Below are positions 50,889 to 57,854 of a DNA stretch of 64,000 nucleotides, piece by piece (within the stretch, counting starts at the first letter, position 1; every line of letters starts with the position of its first letter). The position numbers were made by a program, and so were the translations under genes. The stretch is from Natrinema versiforme. Lineage in GTDB: Archaea > Halobacteriota > Halobacteria > Halobacteriales > Natrialbaceae. The stretch is taken from NCBI RefSeq assembly GCF_005576615.1, contig NZ_CP040330.1:3286001-3350000 (forward strand), given 5' to 3'. The notes under the pieces were generated by a model. That model ran no database searches. It worked only from the letters and a program-made list of their open reading frames with translations, and had not been told where the DNA came from.

Positions 50889-51001
50889 ATTTTACCTGAT
50901 GTGGTTACCCACGCATGGTAGTTGTTTCGCTACGGAGCGTGGTAACTACATGTCCTTCATACTGCTCCCCACGCATGAACTTTGTGATATGAATTAATAG
51001 T
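50889..51001. promoter_or_regulatory. divergent promoter with repeated CCCACGCATG motif
   Basis: The 10-mer CCCACGCATG occurs at 50908-50917 and 50968-50977, 60 bp apart, between the methyltransferase and a winged-helix gene. A stem GTAGTT/AACTAC lies between them. Likely operator for control of the restriction locus. Confidence 0.5.
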
Positions 51002-51253
51002 GTGAAGCAGCGGTATTCATTAACAGACAATTCGACGGTCCAACTGACTGTGGTGGATATCCGATTAAACGATGCGGACGAAGCCATTCTATCTGAGCTG
51101 CAGGAGGAGCGCGCTACTGCTGCATATCTCGAGACACAAATTGACTGGTCTCGTGAGTATATTACTCAGCGACTCAGACGACTTGAAGAGCATAGTATCG
51201 TAGAAAACTTGGAAGACACTGGGCTCTATTCTCTAAAGGAAGAAATACAGTGA
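51002..51253 (+). CDS. winged-helix regulator
   Basis: The protein (67-83 residues depending on start) reads RLNDADEAILSELQEERATA, LETQIDWSREYITQRLRRLE, HSIVENLEDTGLYSL, a winged-helix of the type common in haloarchaea. GTG 51002 is the longest start; GTG at 51050 or 51053 would give the usual N-terminus (VDIRLNDADE). It is divergent from the methyltransferase and could control it. Confidence 0.65.
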   Translation: MKQRYSLTDNSTVQLTVVDIRLNDADEAILSELQEERATAAYLETQIDWSREYITQRLRRLEEHSIVENLEDTGLYSLKEEIQ

Positions 51254-51333
51254 AAAGTGCTTTAATTCGTCAGTGATAATATCAGAGCATGGTAAGCAGG
51301 TCAGTCAAATTCGACCAGAATAGCTCTCTATGA

Positions 51334-51579
51334 GGTAGTGAATGGGAAGAAGATAGTAGCAACCTTGGCCCTGATGACTATAAATTTGTCAATGATTCTG
51401 AGGGAGTTGTAGTACGTGTTCTAGAAGAGGATTCACGGTGGATAGTGAATCTGAGCAAAGTTGATAATGAGGATTACTGGAAGGACCAATACCTCGCTGA
51501 AGAACATCCTCATTATCCTGGAGTCGCTGAAGCTATAGCTGAGGAATTTGCTGAGAACTGGAGCGAATACACAGAGTAG
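51334..51579 (+). pseudogene. start-less coding remnant
   Basis: An open frame of 81 codons with coding-like, acidic content (GPDDYKFVNDSEGVVVRVLE, IVNLSKVDNEDYWKDQYLAE, VAEAIAEEFAENWSEYTE) has no start codon before a TGA at 51331-51333. The upstream ATG (51288) is in another frame. Probably a decayed gene. The remaining 51580-51772 shows no clear gene. Confidence 0.4.
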
Positions 51580-51772
51580 AGTTATAGTTCACTTCTTCTC
51601 AATACGGTATACGATAGCCAGTGAAAGGGGACTGGATACACATATATGTCGTTAGCACAGCCCCACACGGTCGCGTGCACGTCTCAAACGTTTCTCGAGA
51701 GTAATACTACGGAACTGTAGGAAGACGCCTCCTGTGACCAAAGAAGAGTAGTAATACGGTGTGGGATAATCA

Positions 51773-52033
51773 TCAAGCTCGAGGAATCGGAGTTGTACGA
51801 GGGATTTCGAAATGACAGTGGTCACACTCGAGCGTGCTATAATCGTGGGTCTCAATCTCGTTCCAAGAATCGCAGTTAGTACACTTCCACTTCTGCACGT
51901 CAGCGTATGTGCTCGCATGAGAGGACGTGTAATCGTGGAGCATCCAATCTATCGCGTGTCGTAAGCAGAGCCACCCAATACCTTCCAACTCGATAGTTAG
52001 GACACCACCATCACAGACTTCACAGTCATCCAT
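51773..52033 (-). CDS. small zinc-finger protein, last of the seven-gene chain
   Basis: The 86-residue protein has CEVCDGG, GWLCLRHAID, and CTNCDSWNE ... CDHCHFEI, giving a treble-clef or ribbon pair. ATG 52033 overlaps the upstream stop, and GGTGATTC lies directly before it as a Shine-Dalgarno site. Confidence 0.6.
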   Translation of the reverse strand: MDDCEVCDGGVLTIELEGIGWLCLRHAIDWMLHDYTSSHASTYADVQKWKCTNCDSWNEIETHDYSTLECDHCHFEIPRTTPIPRA

Positions 52034-52163
52034 CTGAATCACCAGCCACTTCGACTACCCTAATTAATTCTCGTCGGGTTTCTGGCTCCATGTCCATCCA
52101 AGCTTGGTACGACAGTCCGAGTACGGCCAGTACGACGATAATGGGGACGCCATCATTCGCCAT
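52026..52163 (-). CDS. 45-residue single-span membrane protein
   Basis: ATG 52163 to TGA 52026: NDGVPIIVVLAVLGLSYQAW is one membrane span, followed by a charged tail ending VAGDSDG. It overlaps genes on both sides. Start preceded by GGTGATTC. Confidence 0.55.
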   Translation of the reverse strand: MANDGVPIIVVLAVLGLSYQAWMDMEPETRRELIRVVEVAGDSDG

Positions 52164-52347
52164 CAGAATCACCCTCTTGCTCGAGGTCGTCTACAGTGAC
52201 TAATCTGAGTTCGAATTCTTTCGAGCAGTTATCACAGCGGACAGACCCATGGCCACTATGGAATTCAGAGAAAGTCTCACCGCACTCTGGGCACTCGAAT
52301 ACAATATTAGTATATCCTGCGTCGTAGCAGATGATATTCTGTATCAT
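52153..52347 (-). CDS. 64-residue zinc-ribbon protein
   Basis: FECPECGETFSEFHSGHGSV and CDNCSKEFELRLV form a CxxC...CxxC zinc ribbon. Ends EGDSDGE, whose codons contain the GAGGGTGATTC ribosome site of the next gene. Overlaps both neighbours. Confidence 0.6.
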   Translation of the reverse strand: MIQNIICYDAGYTNIVFECPECGETFSEFHSGHGSVRCDNCSKEFELRLVTVDDLEQEGDSDGE

Positions 52348-52913
52348 GCTGAATCACCGTCATCTGTATCGACTTTTGTATGCGAATATTCTATACTATC
52401 ATCTACTAGTCTAATATCCCAACCTCTACCATCATATTTTTCATACGCTTTATATACTACATGATTTCCAGAAGTTACTACATTATATATTATAGCAGGG
52501 TCCCCAGTCTTATCTTCAATTAAGACATCTCCTATACCATGTTCACAAGCAATATCTAGATTTGGGTTTAAATATGACTTAGAAATACCATCACAATATC
52601 TATCGATAATTTGCTCACATTCTGCAGTATCTACGTAACTAATATCCGAAGTACTCGGACTAAGATTCTCCCAAGCTCTGTGTTTTGCAAAGAGAGCATC
52701 CTTCTGACTATCCTGTAGTTGGGAGAGGTCAGTATCTCCGAATTCATCAGAGAGGTCTTCAAAAAACTCTCGGGCTTCCTCACCAAACAATTCGAGCCGA
52801 GGAGTAAGCTCGATTCCTGGACTACCAGTATCATCCTCACAGGTAGGACAGATACCACGCTCTGGGGTGAGGTACTTGTACTCACCACAGTTGGGGCAGT
52901 CACCGAATCTCAT
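52344..52913 (-). CDS. zinc-ribbon protein of unknown function
   Basis: The 189-residue protein starts with CPNCGEYKYLTPERGICPTC (zinc ribbon) and has a middle helical part (EEAREFFEDLSDEFGDTDLS) and a beta-rich end (GDVLIEDKTGDPAIIYNVVT, GNHVVYKAYEKYDGRGW). Ends DDGDSA. It overlaps neighbours by 4 nt on both sides. Not recognised. Confidence 0.6.
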   Translation of the reverse strand: MRFGDCPNCGEYKYLTPERGICPTCEDDTGSPGIELTPRLELFGEEAREFFEDLSDEFGDTDLSQLQDSQKDALFAKHRAWENLSPSTSDISYVDTAECEQIIDRYCDGISKSYLNPNLDIACEHGIGDVLIEDKTGDPAIIYNVVTSGNHVVYKAYEKYDGRGWDIRLVDDSIEYSHTKVDTDDGDSA

Positions 52914-53062
52914 GCGGAATCACCCTCGTTCTGAGAGTCATCGTCCATATTGTGTTGGCCTCTCACGTATCCGTGTTCGTAGCCAGAATAGTACGCTGAT
53001 TTAGTACTAACGATAAATAATATTACATAGAGAGCAGCAAAGAATATTTCTAATCCAGTCAT
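52910..53062 (-). CDS. 50-residue single-span membrane protein
   Basis: ATG 53062 to TGA 52910: LEIFFAALYVILFIVSTKSA is one span, then YYSGYEHGYVRGQ and a tail ending NEGDSA. It overlaps the previous and next genes by 4 nt. Start preceded by GAGGGTGATTC. Confidence 0.55.
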   Translation of the reverse strand: MTGLEIFFAALYVILFIVSTKSAYYSGYEHGYVRGQHNMDDDSQNEGDSA

Positions 53063-53472
53063 TGTGAATCACCCTCGTTAGAGTCAACCTCGAACGCATG
53101 CATCCCTGACCGTATCTTATCAGGGTCTCCGCCCGTTACTTCCGCAATCTCTTCTGGAGATGGTGAATCATCTAATTCATCAACTTGCTCAGATAGGTTC
53201 TCAAGTCGTTCTAATATTCTGAACGTATCTTTAGCGATATCCTTTCGAATCGATGCATGCAGGGCTATGTTAAAGAAGAATACATATCCTATTAGACTCG
53301 TGATAAACACCGAGAGTGCTGGCACTACACCGTATAGTTCATAGACTATAGCCACACCACCGATACCGAACAACAATAAGGATAATATTGCTAACCCGAA
53401 GTATGTGACTATCACCCAACTAGATTCATCGATAAAATCCAAAAAGCCCTCTCTATCAAAATCGAACTTCAT
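53059..53472 (-). CDS. membrane protein with helical C-terminus
   Basis: The 137-residue protein has two spans (IVTYFGLAILSLLLFGIGGV and ALSVFITSLIGYVFFFNIAL), then a coiled region (ILERLENLSEQVDELDD) and a tail ending DSNEGDSQ. The last 27 nt repeat exactly at the end of the upstream gene. Confidence 0.55.
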   Translation of the reverse strand: MKFDFDREGFLDFIDESSWVIVTYFGLAILSLLLFGIGGVAIVYELYGVVPALSVFITSLIGYVFFFNIALHASIRKDIAKDTFRILERLENLSEQVDELDDSPSPEEIAEVTGGDPDKIRSGMHAFEVDSNEGDSQ

Positions 53473-53861
53473 TGTGAATCACCCTCGTTAGAGTCAGATA
53501 CACGGTACTCGGACTCCACGGTATCTTCGTAATCTAAATCATCAAGTCCAAACTTACGACGATGCTCTTCCCAAGCCTTTTTCTTAAACTCTAAGAAAGC
53601 ATCCTCCATCCTACGTTTCCGAGCATAGATTTCTTCTATTTTCTCGTCAATGTCAACCTCCTCTTCTGGACAGTTCTGGATTTCCTGTAGGTGTTCTCGA
53701 CGTTTCATCTCACCCTTAAGTAAATCAGAAGCAAGACCGCTAAGATTGATGTTCTCCTCGTCGGCCCATTCAGTGACTTCTACAGGGATGTAGATAGAGC
53801 GGCGTACTTTCTGTTCATCAGTCGATGCATCATCAGAATCTGTGGGTTGTTCATTTCCCAT
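53469..53861 (-). CDS. ribbon-helix-helix-like protein, first of the seven-gene chain
   Basis: The 130-residue protein has VRRSIYIPVEVTEWADEENI and NLSGLASDLLKGEM, an RHH-like fold, then a coiled coil (EKIEEIYARKRRMEDAFLEF). Ends DSNEGDSQ. Possible autoregulator of the chain. Confidence 0.6.
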   Translation of the reverse strand: MGNEQPTDSDDASTDEQKVRRSIYIPVEVTEWADEENINLSGLASDLLKGEMKRREHLQEIQNCPEEEVDIDEKIEEIYARKRRMEDAFLEFKKKAWEEHRRKFGLDDLDYEDTVESEYRVSDSNEGDSQ

Positions 53862-53937
53862 ATATTATTAATATTATTACTACCCTAAATAAATTATAGT
53901 TAGTATGAAATATAGGGTTAGATGACAATATGATACC

Positions 53938-54288
53938 ATGGACGAAATCATTGAGAAGTATGAAGAAAAGATAGATGAAGACTATGAGTTCCGAGAGGTG
54001 AAGCCCGTCCGAACAGGATTATTCTATGTCTGGAGTGATGAGGATGCAGAGACCCACATCGTATCCCCGATAGACGACGAGGATACCTATTATACAGTTC
54101 GCAAGGATGTTATCTGCAACTGTGATGATTATGATGGGTCCTGTGTGCATCGAGAAGCTGTCCAAGAGGCCATAGCCCGTCAGGATAGCATCGACGGTGA
54201 TGACCCTGCGACACGGGCTAATATTCGCAAGGCACAGTACTCGCTCAGACAGATATCTGAAATCAGTAATAGAAAAGTAGAGCTGTGA
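53938..54288 (+). CDS. SWIM-type zinc-finger protein
   Basis: The 116-residue protein has YYTVRKDVICNCDDYDGSCV followed by H, a CxC-x6-CxH SWIM finger (about 61-71) in a typical sandwich of strands. Such fingers bind DNA or proteins in recombination-associated complexes. Convergent with the gene at 54292. Confidence 0.7.
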   Translation: MDEIIEKYEEKIDEDYEFREVKPVRTGLFYVWSDEDAETHIVSPIDDEDTYYTVRKDVICNCDDYDGSCVHREAVQEAIARQDSIDGDDPATRANIRKAQYSLRQISEISNRKVEL

Positions 54289-54291
54289 TGT

Positions 54292-54732
54292 CTATATGTT
54301 GTAATCTTTCTCAGGGTCAATTCGGAAATATGGTTCCCGCTCGTCGTAATCCTTCATCTCGTTATCTACACTCAAACTGAAAGAGAACCCTCCAGTGAAT
54401 ACGTCCCACGGAACATCCTGTGTTTGGCAAGCATCGATAGCTCGCTTGAGTTCAGCTTTTGTATGTGGTACTGTATTTACGATTTCTTGACTCTCCGTGT
54501 GGACGATTACGATATAGTCATTCGGGACAACTTCCTTTTGTTCTGTGAGCTGCTGGTTCGTTGCGTTAGAACGCATAACTCCTGTATACGTCTGCTTTAG
54601 TCTATATCCGCATTCGGAACAGCCAGACACAATATTGCGATGGCCGTGGTGACTATATTGGTCGGCTTGTGTAGAGTGTTCTATCTCTTCAACCTCGTTT
54701 TGACAATATGGGCAGACAATATCTTCCGTCAT
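54292..54732 (-). CDS. zinc-ribbon protein after a tRNA-like element
   Basis: The 146-residue protein starts MTEDIVCPYCQNEVEEIEH and has CSECGYRLKQTYTG (second knuckle), then VVPNDYIVIVHTESQEIVNT. A tRNA-like 5' element (54733-54778) ends directly before this ATG, hence the choice of start. No family recognised. Confidence 0.6.
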   Translation of the reverse strand: MTEDIVCPYCQNEVEEIEHSTQADQYSHHGHRNIVSGCSECGYRLKQTYTGVMRSNATNQQLTEQKEVVPNDYIVIVHTESQEIVNTVPHTKAELKRAIDACQTQDVPWDVFTGGFSFSLSVDNEMKDYDEREPYFRIDPEKDYNI

Positions 54733-54775
54733 AAGACCCGTCCAGAGAATCGAACTCTGGATTAGCACCAGCAAG
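54733..54775 (-). other. tRNA-like element A (half-tRNA fold) in mRNA leader
   Basis: Minus strand: CTTGCTGGTGCTAATC, then CAGAG-TTCGATT-CTCTG (54743-54759), then GACGGGTCT to the next ATG. Shares its flanks and loop with element B (56604-56645), while the T-stem differs by compensating changes. Confidence 0.6.
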
Positions 54776-54778
54776 GGT

Positions 54779-55171
54779 TTATTCGCCAACAATCTGTGCA
54801 TCAGACACGTCTACGTACGTTTGGGATTCGTCAAACTCAGGTCGTCCTGCCCAACTACTCCACCCAGCATCAACATCAGTGTATAGCGTGTAATCCTGTG
54901 TTATCTGCTCGATTACGTTATCTGGGACTTCGCTGAGGTTGTCGTCATTTGGATAGTACTTTTTACCATTGGATACGTATACTACGCCATCTTCCTCTGG
55001 TTCACCGCGTACAGAATCTGCAGAACAAACTTTCTGAAACCTGTATTGATTATACGTGTGATTGTCAGCCAGTGTACGGGCGCATACGAGTTCGCCGATT
55101 CCTACCTCAGCTACGGTTTCGATTGGTTCTGTGTTGCTATCATAGTCGGAGGTTGTCTTTTGAGTTGTCAT
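54779..55171 (-). CDS. hypothetical protein
   Basis: The 130-residue protein (IETVAEVGIGELVCARTLAD, GVVYVSNGKKYYPNDD, YVDVSDAQIVGE) is beta-rich with no known motif. ATG 55171 or 55186. Followed at once by tRNA-like element A. An operator-like TATCCCAAATACGA sits upstream (55209-55222). Confidence 0.5.
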   Translation of the reverse strand: MTTQKTTSDYDSNTEPIETVAEVGIGELVCARTLADNHTYNQYRFQKVCSADSVRGEPEEDGVVYVSNGKKYYPNDDNLSEVPDNVIEQITQDYTLYTDVDAGWSSWAGRPEFDESQTYVDVSDAQIVGE

Positions 55172-55208
55172 CTTACACTCATACATAGGGACACCAACCC
55201 CTTATATC

Positions 55209-55222
55209 TATCCCAAATACGA
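55209..55222. promoter_or_regulatory. operator-like motif, copy 1
   Basis: TATCCCAAATACGA. The same 14-mer motif (R at 8, Y at 12) occurs twice as an inverted pair at 55991-56024. Confidence 0.5.
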
Positions 55223-55246
55223 AACAATAAAATAAAACTCGGAAGA

Positions 55247-55471
55247 TTAAGCCACAAATCGGTATTCATACGGATTCGGTCCTGCTGTATTTGGCTCATC
55301 GCGTTCTCTAACATCTATAACATCTATCTTGACCATACTATCCAAATCGCGGTGGATAGTACTATCACTTAACTTAGTGTTCTCTTCTACTTCTGCTCGA
55401 GTAAACCACTCTCCGCTATTCGCCTGTAGATATTCCACGAGAAGCGCTGTCGTGGTTATCTGACCAGTCAT
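55247..55471 (-). CDS. winged-helix protein
   Basis: The 74-residue protein (ALLVEYLQANSGEWFTRAEV, NTKLSDSTIHRDLDSMVKID) is a winged helix of ArsR/MarR size, basic in the recognition helix. It overlaps the upstream gene by 4 nt and could act on the repeated TATCCCAAATA motif nearby. Confidence 0.6.
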   Translation of the reverse strand: MTGQITTTALLVEYLQANSGEWFTRAEVEENTKLSDSTIHRDLDSMVKIDVIDVRERDEPNTAGPNPYEYRFVA

Positions 55472-55959
55472 ACGCGACCACCTGATATTAGCTGGATATC
55501 GAATGTCACATCGTGTAATCCCGTATCTCTAATTTGCTCAAATTCGCACTCCGTGAAATTCTTCTTGTAATAATCTAGATTAGTGCTAACCGATATAGTT
55601 CGCCCGCGCCATGTTGCGTTATAAAAATTATACTGGCCTTTCAGGAACCCTGCTTCTCCGTTCGTCTTATCATCGACTTCTTCAGGGAGGAGCGTTGTCT
55701 TGATGAAATTCCCTACCTGTATGATTTCGTAACTACAGACATAATTATCATTGACACGCACACGTGTGTCCGTATCGTGTTTAGTGTGTACATATCGCTC
55801 GCCATCAGTTTCCCATAGCGTATGGACGTTAGTACCACCTGAACGTGCGCTAAACAGGCATTCCCATTCCTCTATCTGATGAGGATACAAACGGGTATTC
55901 GGTGCTATTGTCTTAGAATCTATACTGCAAGTCATGGGGTTTGTATTTGCTTTTCCCAT
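55468..55959 (-). CDS. hypothetical protein, divergent with 56057
   Basis: The 163-residue protein (KANTNPMTCSIDSKTIAPNT, ERYVHTKHDTDTRVRVND, FIKTTLLPEEVDDKTNGEAG) is beta-rich with no known motif. ATG 55959 is favoured by a TATA-like stretch about 25 nt upstream; ATG 55935 is an alternative. Confidence 0.5.
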   Translation of the reverse strand: MGKANTNPMTCSIDSKTIAPNTRLYPHQIEEWECLFSARSGGTNVHTLWETDGERYVHTKHDTDTRVRVNDNYVCSYEIIQVGNFIKTTLLPEEVDDKTNGEAGFLKGQYNFYNATWRGRTISVSTNLDYYKKNFTECEFEQIRDTGLHDVTFDIQLISGGRV

Positions 55960-56056
55960 ATTATTACATACTCTTGCACCCATAAATAATTATCCCAGAT
56001 ACGATACATATCATATTTGGGATAGACATTTGGGGTGGGCTCCCGTATACATTTAT
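55960..56056. promoter_or_regulatory. divergent promoter with inverted operator pair
   Basis: TATCCCAGATACGA (55991-56004) and the inverted copy (56011-56024) form a 34-bp palindromic operator between divergent TATA-like stretches. Confidence 0.55.
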
Positions 56057-56596
56057 ATGACAGAAAAACAATATGGATTAGAACATAAGATAGGTCAGAC
56101 CTGGAAAGACTACGGCGGAGAGGGTTACGATTACCACGCTACTGTAGCAGTTCGAGACAAGGATACAGGGCTTCAACAAGAGTACTATCAACGCAATGCG
56201 TTTGATATCGGTTTTACACAGGCACTCAAGGGTATAGATAGCGTCTCTATGAGCCTTGACGAGGACGAGTGGTTAGACCTCCACGTCACAGTTCAACGGA
56301 CGTGGGAACCTGAGCAGGATTCGATTGAACAGAAAGGCGTCCTTCGTGACGAAGAAGGATTAGACGGGCGAGAAATTGAATTTGTGATTTGGGATGTAGA
56401 GCACGAGCGATTAGAAGAAGGAGAGGAATACGTACTCCGCTCAGTCGTCACAGGGGAGTTTGACGGAGACCTCTATGTCTCACTCAATAGCGCCACTGAG
56501 GTCGAGCATTGGGATGAGGACATGCAAGCGTTCGATGAAGCTGCTCGAGCGTACTTGAGGGAGGAAGGACCAGTTCCCACGCACGTTCGAACGTGA
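56057..56596 (+). CDS. hypothetical acidic protein
   Basis: The 179-residue protein (GYDYHATVAVRDKDTGLQQE, SMSLDEDEWLDLHVTVQRTW, REIEFVIWDVEHERLEEGEE, YVLRSVVTGEFDGDLYVSL) has beta-sandwich-like pattern. ATG 56057 is chosen; the longer frame crosses the promoter. Followed by tRNA-like element B. Confidence 0.55.
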   Translation: MTEKQYGLEHKIGQTWKDYGGEGYDYHATVAVRDKDTGLQQEYYQRNAFDIGFTQALKGIDSVSMSLDEDEWLDLHVTVQRTWEPEQDSIEQKGVLRDEEGLDGREIEFVIWDVEHERLEEGEEYVLRSVVTGEFDGDLYVSLNSATEVEHWDEDMQAFDEAARAYLREEGPVPTHVRT

Positions 56597-56603
56597 TTAC
56601 TCT

Positions 56604-56645
56604 TGCTGGTGCTAATCAATCGGTTCGATTCCGATACAGGGCCTT
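56604..56645 (+). other. tRNA-like element B (half-tRNA fold) in mRNA leader
   Basis: CTTGCTGGTGCTAATC, then ATCGG-TTCGATT-CCGAT (56619-56635), then ACAGGGCCTT and the ATG of the next gene. Five-bp T-like stem with the exact T-loop TTCGATT; no matching 5' half of a tRNA. Confidence 0.6.
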
Positions 56646-56921
56646 ATGGATATACAAGATATGTACCCAGACCGAAATACAGTAGCGAAAGTAGATAGCA
56701 GCATTGGAGTCGTAGAACTCAAAGAACATCCTGATAGCAACATCGTCTCTAAAGCCCTAGATTGGACTGCAGGTGGACGACGGCGAATACTACGAATTAA
56801 TGGGAGTAGTAGCGTCGTGCACACGTGGGGAGACATCGAAAAGGAGTGCAGCAAGGCAGGTGTGCCCAACGTGGTTGTACGGCAACTAAAGAGACAAGCT
56901 CCTGAAGACCTCGATGCATAG
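56646..56921 (+). CDS. hypothetical protein after tRNA-like element
   Basis: The 91-residue protein (DIQDMYPDRNTVAKVDSSIG, VSKALDWTAGGRRRILRING) is basic in the middle and could bind nucleic acid. Start follows tRNA-like element B directly. No family recognised. Confidence 0.5.
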   Translation: MDIQDMYPDRNTVAKVDSSIGVVELKEHPDSNIVSKALDWTAGGRRRILRINGSSSVVHTWGDIEKECSKAGVPNVVVRQLKRQAPEDLDA

Positions 56922-57004
56922 GACTGCTTCTTCTTATCACCACATTCAGTTACCATTCCAGCCAAATTGAAGAATTTACTTTGGTAGCATATCCTGCAAC
57001 TATA

Positions 57005-57142
57005 GTGGGCAAATATCTTCGGACGTGGTTAGAAAAGGACCAAACAGACCCTTCTGGAAGGTTCAATAGTATATTTGAACTTTCACAGTATACTTATAGT
57101 AGGGATATCTCTATCCGTGTAGATAGCATGATGGGCAACTAA
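57005..57142 (+). CDS. 45-residue small protein, first of the four-gene cassette (tentative)
   Basis: GTG 57005 to TAA 57142 (one base before the next ATG at 57144): GKYLRTWLEKDQTDPSGRFN, SIFELSQYTYSRDISIRVDS. The frame is also open upstream to about 56925. Coding signal is fair; position suggests the cassette starts here. Confidence 0.4.
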   Translation: MGKYLRTWLEKDQTDPSGRFNSIFELSQYTYSRDISIRVDSMMGN

Positions 57143-57143
57143 T

Positions 57144-57854
57144 ATGATTGCGTCACCACCATTTTCAGATAACATTTCAAGGATTCATTTTGATGATTTA
57201 GAAGCTTCTGAACTAGTGGAATTACTGGATAAATCTGAATACAAACGCGGAGACGCATACGGGTTTTCTCTTGAAGAATCGGAGCCAAGTTTGATATCCG
57301 CCCACTTGATGCTCACCAGTCCCGAAATCAGGCAGGTCTTCGATGAAGATACGCAATCCGTTGAGGAGCAGCAGATAGATACTGTGGAGATGATTCCCTT
57401 CCGTATTGACACCAAATACAGTCTCCTCGAGATTTTCTCTAGCAAAGACAGCGTGTCAACCGTAACTAATAAACTGGGACAGCTTACCAATTGGGACATC
57501 ACAATTGAAAACGCCGCGTTGGACTTGCTATCTGTGCGGGACAGCATCAGTGAAGAGTACAGGACGGAGATACAGTCCATGAAGATATCTAACTATTCCG
57601 TTTCTGATTCCGCCATAGGGAGTTGTAGATTGAAGATGAATGGACCAGGTGCGGGGGAACAACTTGTAGAAGAATACAATGAGGACATCACGTACCTTGG
57701 ACTCGAGGTCAGGTCCCAGAGTGACACGGTGACTCTTGGCCTATACGAAAGCGGCTCTATTCAAGTCTACAATAACATGGACGGTCTCAGTGGGTTGGTT
57801 GACACAATTAAACAATCGATGGTAGAGGAAACACCAATGGTGAAAGATGCCTGA
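57144..57854 (+). CDS. unrecognised cassette protein 1
   Basis: The 236-residue acidic protein (RIHFDDLEASELVELLDKSE, VEEQQIDTVEMIPFRIDTKY, TVTLGLYESGSIQVYNNMDG) looks alpha/beta with a final strand-rich part. No motif recognised. It overlaps the next gene by 8 nt. Confidence 0.55.
   Translation: MIASPPFSDNISRIHFDDLEASELVELLDKSEYKRGDAYGFSLEESEPSLISAHLMLTSPEIRQVFDEDTQSVEEQQIDTVEMIPFRIDTKYSLLEIFSSKDSVSTVTNKLGQLTNWDITIENAALDLLSVRDSISEEYRTEIQSMKISNYSVSDSAIGSCRLKMNGPGAGEQLVEEYNEDITYLGLEVRSQSDTVTLGLYESGSIQVYNNMDGLSGLVDTIKQSMVEETPMVKDA

Noticed and set aside
54733-56645. Complete tRNA genes at the two tRNA-like elements
   Set aside because: No 5' acceptor strand or D-arm pairs with the 3' part in either copy, so they are not functional tRNAs.
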